Source of the DNA: Corynebacterium qintianiae
GTDB taxonomy: Bacteria > Actinomycetota > Actinomycetes > Mycobacteriales > Mycobacteriaceae
Reading direction: 5' to 3'
NCBI RefSeq assembly: GCF_011038645.2
Contig: NZ_CP064955.1
Location: 620,001-684,000, forward strand
DNA: 64,000 nt
Shown piece after piece: positions 34,561 through 42,859 of this stretch (within the stretch, counting starts at the first letter, position 1; each line of letters begins with the position of its first letter). A model generated the notes under the pieces. It made no database searches and had not been told where the DNA came from. It was given only the letters and a program-made list of their open reading frames with translations. Both the position numbers and the translations under genes were made by a program.

Positions 34561-35247
34561 ATGTTGCGCTTCCTCGGGTCGAGCTCGTACCACCCGGGTT
34601 GGCCGGAGAGCACGGGGGAGGTCGAACTGTGTGACGGCGCGCGGTTGCGTCTGCGACCACTGAACTCGAGCGACGGGCGCGATTGGGCGCGCTTCCGCAT
34701 CACCGACGAACGCTGGCTCAGGCCCGTCGAGCCGACGGTTCCCACCTCGTGGACGGCAGCGCACACGCGGACAGCCTGGCGCGCCACCTTCGCCAACCTG
34801 CGGAGGATGGCCTCGGACGGCGTCGTGGTCCCGCTGGTGATTGAAGTCGACGGGTATTTCGCGGGCCAAGTCACTCTCGGCAACATCCAGCACGGATCCA
34901 TCAGCGAGTGCTGGATCGGGTACTGGGTCCATTCGGCGTTCATGGGCCGCGGCGTGGCGACGGCCGCGTGCGCCCTCGGCACCGACCACGCCTTCGGGCG
35001 CGTCGGGTTGCACCGTGTCACCGCCACCTACCTGCCCGACAACCCCGCTTCGGGCAGGGTGCTGATTGCCAACGGTTACAGCGAAGAGGGATACCTGCGC
35101 CGCAACCTGCACATTGACGGTGCGTGGCGCGACCACCACTTCGTCGCACTCAACGTCGATGACTACGGCACCACGGCGGTGGCCCGCCTAAAATCGGCGG
35201 GAAAAATTCGGCGTGCCTTAAGCGGGCAGTCAGCTCCTGACCGATAG
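34561..35247 (+). CDS. GNAT-family N-acetyltransferase (RimJ/RimL-like)
   Basis: 228 residues. The acetyl-CoA loop is recognisable as WVHSAFMGRGVATAACALGTDHAF, followed by HRVTATYLPDNPASGRVLIANGY and GYLRRNLHIDGAWRDHHFVAL, typical of RimJ proteins that acetylate protein N-termini. The GTG at 34549 directly after the MoeA-like stop is an alternative start; the ATG at 34561 has a GGTGGGGG just upstream. It sits between the Glp and GLPR candidates in one transcription unit. Confidence 0.88.
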   Translation: MLRFLGSSSYHPGWPESTGEVELCDGARLRLRPLNSSDGRDWARFRITDERWLRPVEPTVPTSWTAAHTRTAWRATFANLRRMASDGVVVPLVIEVDGYFAGQVTLGNIQHGSISECWIGYWVHSAFMGRGVATAACALGTDHAFGRVGLHRVTATYLPDNPASGRVLIANGYSEEGYLRRNLHIDGAWRDHHFVALNVDDYGTTAVARLKSAGKIRRALSGQSAPDR

Positions 35248-35300
35248 CCTGAGCTTCGGTTTAACTGTTCGTACCTGCCGGAAGAAAGGTGGCCTCCCGC

Positions 35301-36338
35301 ATGGGCAGCCTCAGCTTGATTATCGTGCTGATCATCGTCGTCTGGGTGATCGTGCTGGCCCCGATCGTCATGGGCAACAATAAGCCGATCCGCCACTCCG
35401 GCGATGGGTACGACGCCACCCGGGTCCTCCACACCGGAGGGAGCGAGCCCGTGGCGCAGCGCCGCCGCCCGAAGCTCTCCGCCGCGGACGTGCACCGCCA
35501 CGACGACGCCGACCTCGAGGAGTATGAGGTCGTGGAGGCGGAGGCCGCGCCGCTGGCCGTGACGGTGCTCGCGGAGGCTTCCGAGGACGAGCTTGTCGAC
35601 GGTGAGGTTGTCGACGACGGCGCCGCCGAGGATAAATCCGGTTCGACCGCCCTTTCCGTCCTTAACGCGCAGGACGACGAGCGCGCGGATGACGAGCACA
35701 CGGACAGTGAGGGGCAGGACTTCTACGAATTCAACGACTCCTACGCGTCGCCCGGCGACTACGGTTACGCGGAGCCAGAGGACGCCGGGGACACCGAGAC
35801 AGATTCGGACACCGACGACGCTGACAACGCCGAGGTTGCCGACTCCGAATCTGGTGAGCTCACCGACGACGAGATCGCGTTCGCGCAGAACCGCCGCGGT
35901 CGTGGCGGGTGGGATCCGGTCCGTGAGCGCGCGGCACGCGCCGACCGTTTCCAGCGCCGCCAGCGCACCCTGCTCGGTCTCATCGTCGCCGATGTCATCG
36001 CGTTCGTGGCCGCGTTCGTCGCCGGCGGCTGGGCCTGGGCGGCGCCGATTCTGACTATCGCGCTGACCGTGTGGTACATGGTCGCGCTGCGTTCCGTGGT
36101 TCGCCAGGAGCGCGCCCTGCTCGCGCGTCGCGTCCGCCAGCTCCGGCGCGCGCGCCTCGGGGTCGTTACCGCGGAGGCTGCATCTGCTGCCCCCCGACAG
36201 CGCCGCATGCCGGGTGCGGTCATCGTCGAGCTCGATGACGAAAGCCCGGATTTCAGCAACCTTGAGAACCACCGCGGGGGCGCTTCCGAATATGCGCGCG
36301 TGCGCTACGAGTACGACGACTACCACCGGGCCAGCTAA
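35301..36338 (+). CDS. Membrane protein resembling the Glp receptor GLPR
   Basis: 345 residues. One N-terminal membrane helix (SLSLIIVLIIVVWVIVLAPI) is followed by a long cytosolic acidic, disordered region (about 30-205, rich in Asp/Glu/Ser), then a basic segment and two close membrane helices (about 225-268: LLGLIVADVIAFVAAFVAGG and APILTIALTVWYMVALRSV), and a basic tail. This layout and the position next to the Glp-like gene match what I recall for corynebacterial GLPR, which anchors Glp at the septum. The start was set at the ATG after AGAAAGGTGG. A GTG at 35289 is in frame. The stop overlaps the next gene as TAATG. Confidence 0.68.
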   Translation: MGSLSLIIVLIIVVWVIVLAPIVMGNNKPIRHSGDGYDATRVLHTGGSEPVAQRRRPKLSAADVHRHDDADLEEYEVVEAEAAPLAVTVLAEASEDELVDGEVVDDGAAEDKSGSTALSVLNAQDDERADDEHTDSEGQDFYEFNDSYASPGDYGYAEPEDAGDTETDSDTDDADNAEVADSESGELTDDEIAFAQNRRGRGGWDPVRERAARADRFQRRQRTLLGLIVADVIAFVAAFVAGGWAWAAPILTIALTVWYMVALRSVVRQERALLARRVRQLRRARLGVVTAEAASAAPRQRRMPGAVIVELDDESPDFSNLENHRGGASEYARVRYEYDDYHRAS

Positions 36339-36886
36339 TGCGTCGCGCGGTCCTCGCCGTCGCGTTGCTCAACCTGGCCTACTTCGTGGTCGAATTCACC
36401 GCTGCGGCGGCGATCGGCTCCGCCTCGCTCTTCGCCGATTCGGTCGACTTCCTTGAGGACACCGCGATCAACCTGCTTGTGTTTGCCGCTGTGGCGTGGC
36501 CGGCAGCGCGCAGGCGCGTCGCCGGTCAGGTCCTCGCCGGGCTCATCCTCATCCCCGCGTTCGCCGCCTTAGCCATGGTGGTGCATAAGATCCTCAACCC
36601 CGTTCCGCCTTCGCCCGAGGGGCTCACCCTCGTGGCAAGCGGCGCGCTCGTGGTTAACGTCGTCTGCGCTGTCATCCTCTTGCGCGTGCGCGGGGCGGGC
36701 ATCTCGCTGGCCACAGGGGCATGGCTGGCGGCGCGCAACGACGCCCTCGGGAACGTGTTGATCATCGTCGCTGGCCTGCTCACTTTCCTCTACCCCACGC
36801 CCTGGTTCGACATCGTGGTGGGGCTGATTATCGCTGCGGTGAATTTCTCCGCGTCCAAGGAAGTGTGGGACCAGTCCCGCACTTGA
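36338..36886 (+). CDS. Minimal cation diffusion facilitator (CDF) protein
   Basis: 182 residues with six predicted membrane helices. The second helix carries ADSVDFLEDTAIN, like the metal-site Asp pattern of CDF exporters, and the fifth RNDALGNVLIIVAG, the second half of the site (with N in place of the usual His). The cytosolic C-terminal dimer domain is missing, so it is a short variant. Metal and direction are unknown. Translation is coupled to the GLPR-like gene by TAATG. Confidence 0.72.
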   Translation: MRRAVLAVALLNLAYFVVEFTAAAAIGSASLFADSVDFLEDTAINLLVFAAVAWPAARRRVAGQVLAGLILIPAFAALAMVVHKILNPVPPSPEGLTLVASGALVVNVVCAVILLRVRGAGISLATGAWLAARNDALGNVLIIVAGLLTFLYPTPWFDIVVGLIIAAVNFSASKEVWDQSRT

Positions 36887-36890
36887 TCGC

Positions 36891-37511
36891 CTAGGCTTCG
36901 GCGCCCCACACGCCGGAGCAGCCCCTGCGCCAACTGCCGACCAGGTGCGTATCGACGATCCCGGTGGACTCCATCAAGGCGTACATGGTCACAGGCCCGA
37001 CGAAGGTGAATCCCCGCGCCTTGAGATCCCTCGCCAGCTGCTCGGACTCGCGCGAGCGCGTAGGCACTTCGTCCATCGTGCGCGGGGCAGGCGTGGTATC
37101 GGGCTGGTAGGACCACACGAACTCTCCCAGATGCGTGCCCTCACCGCGCAAGGCGACTGTTGCCCGGGCGTTGGTAAGTACTGCCTCTAGCTTGCGGCGG
37201 TTGCGTATCAAGGAAGCGTCGCCAAGCAGATGCTCGACCGACTCCATGCAGACGAGTTCATCGGGGTCGAAACCGCGGAAAGCCTCGCGCAGTGCGTCGC
37301 GCTTCTGCAGGATGAGCCGCCACGACAGGCCGACTTGGAAACCCTCCAGGCAGACGCGCTCGAACATGCCGCGCTCGTCGCGCACTGGCATGCCCCACTC
37401 GGTGTCGTAGTACTCGCGCAACAGTGGGTCGCTGGCGGCCCACGGCGGGCGGGCGAGCCCGTCGTCGCCGACGACGGGGCCGATGATCGCGCCGAATTCG
37501 GAAGAAGTCAT
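36891..37511 (-). CDS. tag: DNA-3-methyladenine glycosylase I
   Basis: 206 residues with the Tag core: ASDPLLREYYDTEWGMPV, FERVCLEGFQVGLSWRLILQKRDALREAF, and FTFVGPVTMYALMESTGIVDTHLVG near the C-terminus. It removes 3-methyladenine from alkylated DNA. The Escherichia coli zinc snap uses C4, H17, H175 and C179. Here the position of H17 is a Tyr (YYDTEWG) and the N-terminal Cys is not seen, so this member may lack the N-terminal half of the snap. A TACAGT hexamer ends about 10 nt before the ATG. Confidence 0.92.
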   Translation of the reverse strand: MTSSEFGAIIGPVVGDDGLARPPWAASDPLLREYYDTEWGMPVRDERGMFERVCLEGFQVGLSWRLILQKRDALREAFRGFDPDELVCMESVEHLLGDASLIRNRRKLEAVLTNARATVALRGEGTHLGEFVWSYQPDTTPAPRTMDEVPTRSRESEQLARDLKARGFTFVGPVTMYALMESTGIVDTHLVGSWRRGCSGVWGAEA

Positions 37512-37564
37512 GTCCTATTGGACTGTAGTTCGCGCCCGCAGGTTCCGCGGGTAATCTGTACCGC

Positions 37565-37972
37565 ATGAACAGGCCCGCGGTCCGCGATTTCGCACTCCTC
37601 GTGCTGCGTTTCGTCCTCGGTGCGGTCTTCGTCGGGCGCGGGTACCGCCGCTGGTTTGAAACGGGCATGCGGGAGAGCGCCAGCCAGTTCGCCCAGTGGG
37701 GCGTGCCGCAGCCGCGGGTGAGCGCCTACCTCGCGGGGTCGGTGGAGCTGATCGGCGGGGCACTGCTCATCATCGGGTTACTCACCACGCTGGTTGCAGG
37801 TGCGCTCGCGCTGCTTGCCGCCGCGGCCACCTATTTCGTCCACCTCGAGCACGGTTTCTTCTCGGAGTCGGGCGGCGTGGAGTACCCGCTGGTGTTGACG
37901 GTGGTGTTGCTCATCGTCGTGGTCTTCGGGGCCGGGCGCGCCAGTTTGGACGGGGTGCTCACCCGTGGTTAG
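37565..37972 (+). CDS. DoxX-family membrane protein
   Basis: 135 residues and four membrane segments, typical of DoxX: LVLRFVLGAVFVGRGYRRWF, then PRVSAYLAGSVELIGGALLIIG and a C-terminal FFSESGGVEYPLVLTVVLL. Related proteins form oxidoreductase-like membrane complexes, some with superoxide dismutase. TAATCT at 37552-37557 ends 7 nt before the ATG. The last 8 bp overlap the zf-HC2 gene, so the two are coupled. Confidence 0.85.
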   Translation: MNRPAVRDFALLVLRFVLGAVFVGRGYRRWFETGMRESASQFAQWGVPQPRVSAYLAGSVELIGGALLIIGLLTTLVAGALALLAAAATYFVHLEHGFFSESGGVEYPLVLTVVLLIVVVFGAGRASLDGVLTRG

Positions 37973-38591
37973 CCATGACGAGGTGCGGTGCGCGCTCTCC
38001 GCCCGCGTCGACGGGGAGTTCAGCGGGTTGGATGACGCCGTGGTGGACGCCCACGTCGCGGAGTGCGCTGATTGCGGTGCCTATTACCAACGACTTTTGT
38101 CTCTTTCCCGCAACCTGAGCTTCGCGGAGGTCGACGGTGGTATGGCGCCGCCGGCGGACCTCTCCCGGGTGATTCTCGAGGGAGTAGAGGGGCAGTGGCG
38201 CAAGCTTTCCCAGCGCCGTCTGGTACTTCTCGCCCTTGGCCGGGTCGCGCTCGCCGCGGTGGCGCTGCTGTGGGGGGCGTGGGCGGTTACGTTCCTCGCC
38301 GCCGACGGTGACCCCTCCACTGCATCTGTGCGCCTGGGTGTCGCCTGCGCGCTGGGGTACGCGGCGCTGCGCCCCGCGCAAATTCCGGGCATTGCGCTGA
38401 TCGTGGGAACGATGTTCACCTTCACGCTCGGCTTCGTCGTGCGCGACGCGGTGCTGCAGACGGGGGACAGTTCCGCCGCCCACGTTCTCATCCTGCTTCC
38501 GACACTGCTCGCGCTGGTGGGAACGCTCGCGGCGGACCGCGGCCCGCAGATCACTCAGGCGTGGCGGCTGCTGAACGCGGATCCCTCCTAA
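37965..38591 (+). CDS. zf-HC2 anti-sigma-like membrane protein
   Basis: 208 residues from a GTG. The N-terminus is a zinc-binding anti-sigma (ZAS) domain: C9 and H30-x3-C34-x2-C37 (HVAECADC). A cytosolic linker is followed by three or four membrane helices (about 88-110, 118-150, 160-180). ZAS proteins normally hold an ECF sigma factor, but none is adjacent. Overlap with doxX by 8 bp suggests coupled translation. Function is inferred from the domain only. Confidence 0.75.
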   Translation: MVSHDEVRCALSARVDGEFSGLDDAVVDAHVAECADCGAYYQRLLSLSRNLSFAEVDGGMAPPADLSRVILEGVEGQWRKLSQRRLVLLALGRVALAAVALLWGAWAVTFLAADGDPSTASVRLGVACALGYAALRPAQIPGIALIVGTMFTFTLGFVVRDAVLQTGDSSAAHVLILLPTLLALVGTLAADRGPQITQAWRLLNADPS

Positions 38592-38598
38592 GTGGCAG

Positions 38599-40146
38599 CT
38601 ACTGCCAGCTGGGCAGCCACATGATGTCGTTGTAATAGCCGTCGGGGATCCGGATTCCGTAGAGAATGGGCGCCCAGTAGACGAACATCCCGATCACCAG
38701 CGCCATGTACAGCACCACCGCGAGGTGGCCGCTGGTAACGGGGTAGCCGGCGAATCGCCGCAGCCGCTTGCTGGCCACCGGCCGACCGAGCCCAGCCACT
38801 GTCCCCAGTATCAACGAGATGAGAACGATCGTGAACGGCGCGAGCGCGGCGGCGTAGAAGAAATACATCTGCCGGTCGAACGCCGCCAGCCACGGCAGGA
38901 AACCGGCGGCGAAGGCGACCACCGGGACAATCACGCGGTAGTCCCTGCGGGTGAGCCACACCCAGGCTGACCACAGCAGCACGGGCACGGTCAGCCACCA
39001 GATGGCGGGTGCGCCGAACAGGAAGATCATCTCGCGGCAGGTTGCCGCGCCGCATTTGATGTCCGTCGCCGAGTAGTAGAGGATCGGCCGTGCACCCACT
39101 AGCCAAGCCCACGGCTTCGAGTCCCAGGGGTGGGAATGCCCGCTTGACGACGTCAGGCTGGCGTGGAACTGCGCCACCGAGAGGTGGTAGTAAAGCCAGC
39201 TCGCCACGGTGTCGGGCAGCACGTTCAACCACGGCCAATCGGAACCGCTGATTGTGCCGTCCGTGGCGGCGTGGCGGTACACCGAGGTTTCGGAGGCGAA
39301 CCACGCCCGCCACGCCCAGATGTAGAGAAGGGCAGGCACGAGGACGAGGGAGGCCAGGGCCGCCGGGATGTCGCGAAGCAGCGTGCCCGCGACGGGGCTT
39401 CTCACGCCGTAGCGGCGGCGCAGCCAGAGGTCCCAGAATGCCGAGAGCAAGCCGAAAAACGCGATGTAGTACAGCCCCGACCACTTCACACCCAGCGCGA
39501 GGCCGAGCAGGACGCCGGCGGCGAAGCGCCACCACCGGAAGCCCAGGCGGGGTCCGAGGGCACCGGCGAAGGCCTCCCGGGGGGCGCGGTGCATCCGCTC
39601 GTGAACCTGCCGCATGTCACCCGCCAGCGCCCACGCCGCGGCGACGACGAAGAACACCTGGAACACGTCGAGCATGCCGAATTTCGAGGTGACCAGCAGC
39701 ACGCCGTCGAACACCGCGATCATGCCGGCGAAAAACGCCAGCGTCGTCGACTGGCTGAGCCGGCGGCACAGGAGCATGGTGAAGATGACGATTCCGACCC
39801 CGAACAGGGCGGGCATGAGGCGCCAGCCGAGCGGCGTGTAACCGAACAAGAACTCACCGACGGCCAGAAGCTGCTTGCCCAGCGGCGGATGCACGACGAG
39901 ACCGTAGGCCGGGTTCGACTCGATCCCGCCGAGCACCGGGTTCTCGAACGAGCGCACCATGTCCCACGCCTGCGGCACGTAGTGCTTCTCGTCGAACACG
40001 GGCGTGCCACCCGCCGTCGGCTGCGTCAGGCCCAGGAAACGGGTAAACAGCGCGAGGCCCGCGACGATGGCGAGCGCCACGGTGTCGCGCCGGGCCCACG
40101 GGACCGTCACAGGTGCGCTGGGAGCGGGGGAGATAGCCGTAGTCAC
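38599..40146 (-). CDS. pmt: Protein O-mannosyltransferase (GT39)
   Basis: 515 residues and about ten membrane helices. The N-terminal exported loop has the catalytic-type PVFDEKHYVPQAWDM, followed by HPPLGKQLLAVGE, typical of the PMT family that mannosylates secreted proteins from polyprenyl-phosphate-mannose. The C-terminal part carries LVVGARPILYY and a multi-spanning block. It is a GTG start with TAATAT ending 7 nt upstream on the minus strand. Divergent from rsmI across only 25 bp. Confidence 0.92.
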   Translation of the reverse strand: MTTAISPAPSAPVTVPWARRDTVALAIVAGLALFTRFLGLTQPTAGGTPVFDEKHYVPQAWDMVRSFENPVLGGIESNPAYGLVVHPPLGKQLLAVGEFLFGYTPLGWRLMPALFGVGIVIFTMLLCRRLSQSTTLAFFAGMIAVFDGVLLVTSKFGMLDVFQVFFVVAAAWALAGDMRQVHERMHRAPREAFAGALGPRLGFRWWRFAAGVLLGLALGVKWSGLYYIAFFGLLSAFWDLWLRRRYGVRSPVAGTLLRDIPAALASLVLVPALLYIWAWRAWFASETSVYRHAATDGTISGSDWPWLNVLPDTVASWLYYHLSVAQFHASLTSSSGHSHPWDSKPWAWLVGARPILYYSATDIKCGAATCREMIFLFGAPAIWWLTVPVLLWSAWVWLTRRDYRVIVPVVAFAAGFLPWLAAFDRQMYFFYAAALAPFTIVLISLILGTVAGLGRPVASKRLRRFAGYPVTSGHLAVVLYMALVIGMFVYWAPILYGIRIPDGYYNDIMWLPSWQ

Positions 40147-40153
40147 TCAGGGG

Positions 40154-40163
40154 ATATTACCCT
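40154..40163. promoter_or_regulatory. Overlapping divergent -10 elements of pmt and rsmI
   Basis: On the minus strand TAATAT (40159-40154) ends 7 nt before the pmt GTG. On the plus strand TACCCT (40158-40163) ends 8 nt before the rsmI ATG. The two hexamers overlap, so the promoters likely compete for polymerase. Confidence 0.4.
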
Positions 40164-40171
40164 TGGACGCC

Positions 40172-41029
40172 ATGAGCGCCCGTGAATCAACCGTCCCCGC
40201 CACGGGCGTCGTCCTCGCGGCGACCCCACTCGGCAACATCGGCGACGCGTCCCCGCGCCTCGTCGAGGCCCTGCGCTGCGCTGACGTCATCGCCGCCGAG
40301 GACACCCGCCGCACCCGCCAGCTTGCCGCGGCCCTGGGCGTGGAGCTGGAGGCGAAGGTGGTGTCCAACTTCGACCACAACGAGAAACTCCGGGTCGACG
40401 AGCTTATCGACGCCGCCCGCGACCGCATGGTCCTCGTCGTCACCGACGCCGGTATGCCGCTCGTCTCCGACCCTGGCCACGTCGTTGTCTCCGCCGCGCA
40501 CGACGCGGGAGTGCCGGTCACGTGCGTGCCTGGGCCGTCGGCCGTGACCACCGCGCTCGCACTGTCCGGGTTGAACGTCGGCCACTTCATCTTCGACGGT
40601 TTCGCCCCGCGAAAGCCGGGTGCGCGCCGGGCCTGGCTCGAATCTCTCAAGGGCCAGCACCGTGCTGTGTGTTTCTTCGAGTCCCCGCACCGCATTGCGG
40701 CGACGCTGGCAGATGCCGCTGACGTGCTCGGCGGCGGGCGCCGCGCCGCGGTGTGCCGGGAACTGACGAAGACCTACGAAGAGGTCAGGCGGGCGTCGCT
40801 AAGCGAGCTTGCCGAGTGGGCCGCGGACGGGCTGCGAGGAGAGATCACCGTCGTTATCGAGGGAGGGGAGGCTGATTCTCCCGACATCGACGACTTGGTC
40901 GAGCGGGTTCGCGGGAGGGTTTCGGCAGGTGAGCGCTTGAAAGACGCGGTCAAAAACGTCGCCCGGTCCCATGGGGTGAAGTCCGGTGAGCTCTATGACG
41001 CGGCACTGGAGGCGCGCGGGGAGAGTTAA
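40172..41029 (+). CDS. rsmI: 16S rRNA (cytidine-1402-2'-O)-methyltransferase
   Basis: 285 residues. The tetrapyrrole-methylase fold is shown by LAATPLGNIGDASPRLVEAL, IAAEDTRRTRQL, TDAGMPLVSDPG, the SAM loop VPGPSAVTTALALSG and FFESPHRIAATL. It methylates C1402 in the decoding centre with RsmH. The start ATG at 40172 gives the family N-terminus; longer in-frame starts run antisense through pmt. Confidence 0.94.
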   Translation: MSARESTVPATGVVLAATPLGNIGDASPRLVEALRCADVIAAEDTRRTRQLAAALGVELEAKVVSNFDHNEKLRVDELIDAARDRMVLVVTDAGMPLVSDPGHVVVSAAHDAGVPVTCVPGPSAVTTALALSGLNVGHFIFDGFAPRKPGARRAWLESLKGQHRAVCFFESPHRIAATLADAADVLGGGRRAAVCRELTKTYEEVRRASLSELAEWAADGLRGEITVVIEGGEADSPDIDDLVERVRGRVSAGERLKDAVKNVARSHGVKSGELYDAALEARGES

Positions 41030-41049
41030 CCCTGGCAGGAAGTTTGGGG

Positions 41050-41055
41050 TAGCCT
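41050..41055 (+). promoter_or_regulatory. Possible betP -10 element
   Basis: TAGCCT lies 43 nt before the betP ATG, just ahead of the inverted repeat at 41058-41084, so the transcription start would fall inside the repeat. Confidence 0.35.
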
Positions 41056-41057
41056 GC

Positions 41058-41084
41058 CATGCGTCTACTAAAACGAGACGCATG
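41058..41084. promoter_or_regulatory. 9-bp perfect inverted repeat in the betP leader
   Basis: CATGCGTCT (41058-41066) and AGACGCATG (41076-41084) form perfect arms around a 9-nt centre. It ends 13 nt before the betP ATG. It may be an operator at the start site or a hairpin in the leader close to the GAAGGAG ribosome-binding site. Confidence 0.5.
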
Positions 41085-41097
41085 AAGGAGCACAGGG

Positions 41098-42849
41098 ATG
41101 ACAAAACAAGAACCCGCTGACGCGGCGTCGGCCACGAGCGAGCTCGCGGCGCTCATCGAGGCTGACAGCCGCGGCGCCGAGATCACTTCGGCGGCACCGG
41201 AAGACACTGTCGAGCGCGCTTCCGAGGACGAAAACGCTCCCATCAGCTGGGGGATTGTCGCGCCGATCGTGGTCTTGGTGGCCGCGGTGGTCGGGTGGGG
41301 CCTGCTCGGAACCGACAGCTTCGCCGCTTTCGCCAACGCGTCTTTTAACTGGGTGATTGAGAACGTCGGGTGGGCCTTCGTACTCTTCGGAACTATTTTC
41401 GTCGGCTTCGTTCTCGTTATCGCGTTCTCGAACTTCGGGACAATTCGCCTAGGGTCCGCGGACGAGCAGCCGGAGTTCAGCACCGTTTCCTGGATCGCGA
41501 TGATGTTCGCGGCTGGCATGGGCATCGGGCTGATGTTCTACGGGGCGTCGGAGCCGCTGAGCATGTACCGCGACGGTGTGCCGGGACGGTCAACGCACGA
41601 GGTGGGAACCTCGATGGCGCAGACGATGTTCCACTGGACACTGCACCCGTGGGCGGTCTACGCGGTGATCGGCCTGGCTATCGCGTACTCCACATTCCGC
41701 CTCGGGCGCAAGCAGCTTCTCTCCAGCGCCTTCGTGCCGCTGATCGGCCAGAAGCGTGCCGACGGCGTGCTGGGAAAGCTGATTGACGGGCTCGCCATCT
41801 TCGCCACGATCTTCGGCACGGCCTGCTCTCTCGGGCTCGGTGCCCTTCAAATTTCGTCGGGTCTGCAGGCGTCCGGCTTCGTCGACTCTCCGTCGACGAA
41901 GCTGACCGTCGGCATCGTCGCCGTGCTCACCCTCGCGTTTCTCCTTTCCGCGATGTCCGGCGTGGGCAAGGGAATACAATGGCTGTCGAACTTCAACATG
42001 GTTATCGCGGCGCTGCTGGCGATCTTCGTGTTCGTCGTCGGACCGACCGTCAACATTCTCAACATGCTGCCCACGGCGGTGGGTTCCTACATCGACCAGT
42101 TCTTCCTCATGGCCAGCCGTACCGCGGAAAGCGCCGACGGTGAGGCGGGAGAGTTCCTCTCCGGTTGGACGATCTTCTACTGGGCGTGGTGGATCTCCTG
42201 GTCTCCCTTCGTCGGCATGTTCCTGGCCCGCATCTCCCGGGGCCGCACCATCCGCGAGTTCTGCCTCGGCGTGATGCTCGTGCCGTCGATTCTGTCGACG
42301 ATCTGGTTCTCTATTTTCGGTGGGTTCGCCATCAAGCTGGAGCAGGAGGGGAACTCTATTTACGGCTCGGGCGCCGCGGAGGAGCAGCTGTTCAACCTCT
42401 TGCACACCCTGCCGGGTGGGTTCTTCATGGGGATGTTCGCCGTCGTCCTTCTCGGCACCTTCTTCATCACCTCCGCCGACTCCGCCTCCACCGTCATGGC
42501 CTCCATGGCACAGAGCGGCAAGGCAGACGCCAAGCCGTGGCTCGCCGCGGTCTTCGGACTGGGCACCGCCGCTGTCGGCCTGACGCTCTTGATCACCGGC
42601 GGTAGTGATGCCCTGAACGCGCTGCAGTCCGTCACCATCGTCGCCGCCACGCCGTTTTTGGTGATTCTGGTCGCGCTGATGTTCGCGATTGTCAAGGACG
42701 TCTCGAACGACACCATCTATCTGGACAAGAAGGAGCAGGAGCGTTTCGCCCGCCAGCTCGCCGTCGAGCGCCGCCGCCACCGCGAGCAGCGCGAACTGGA
42801 CAACCGCAAGCGGCAGGTGAAGAGAATCATCGCGCCGGGTCGGAAGTAA
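41098..42849 (+). CDS. betP: BCCT-family glycine betaine transporter (BetP-like)
   Basis: 583 residues with 12 membrane helices. The sodium/betaine site glycine stretch is [10 protein letters not shown] at residues 138-147, and the aromatic box is [10 protein letters not shown] with W364, W365 and W368, as in C. glutamicum BetP. The acidic N-terminus (1-45) and the positively charged C-terminal helix (about 545-583, rich in Arg/Lys) are the parts that sense osmotic stress in BetP. The position between rsmI and metG is that of C. glutamicum betP. Betaine is the likely substrate; proline or ectoine is possible. Confidence 0.9.
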   Translation: MTKQEPADAASATSELAALIEADSRGAEITSAAPEDTVERASEDENAPISWGIVAPIVVLVAAVVGWGLLGTDSFAAFANASFNWVIENVGWAFVLFGTIFVGFVLVIAFSNFGTIRLGSADEQPEFSTVSWIAMMFAAGMGIGLMFYGASEPLSMYRDGVPGRSTHEVGTSMAQTMFHWTLHPWAVYAVIGLAIAYSTFRLGRKQLLSSAFVPLIGQKRADGVLGKLIDGLAIFATIFGTACSLGLGALQISSGLQASGFVDSPSTKLTVGIVAVLTLAFLLSAMSGVGKGIQWLSNFNMVIAALLAIFVFVVGPTVNILNMLPTAVGSYIDQFFLMASRTAESADGEAGEFLSGWTIFYWAWWISWSPFVGMFLARISRGRTIREFCLGVMLVPSILSTIWFSIFGGFAIKLEQEGNSIYGSGAAEEQLFNLLHTLPGGFFMGMFAVVLLGTFFITSADSASTVMASMAQSGKADAKPWLAAVFGLGTAAVGLTLLITGGSDALNALQSVTIVAATPFLVILVALMFAIVKDVSNDTIYLDKKEQERFARQLAVERRRHREQRELDNRKRQVKRIIAPGRK

Positions 42850-42859
42850 GGTTAGGCCC

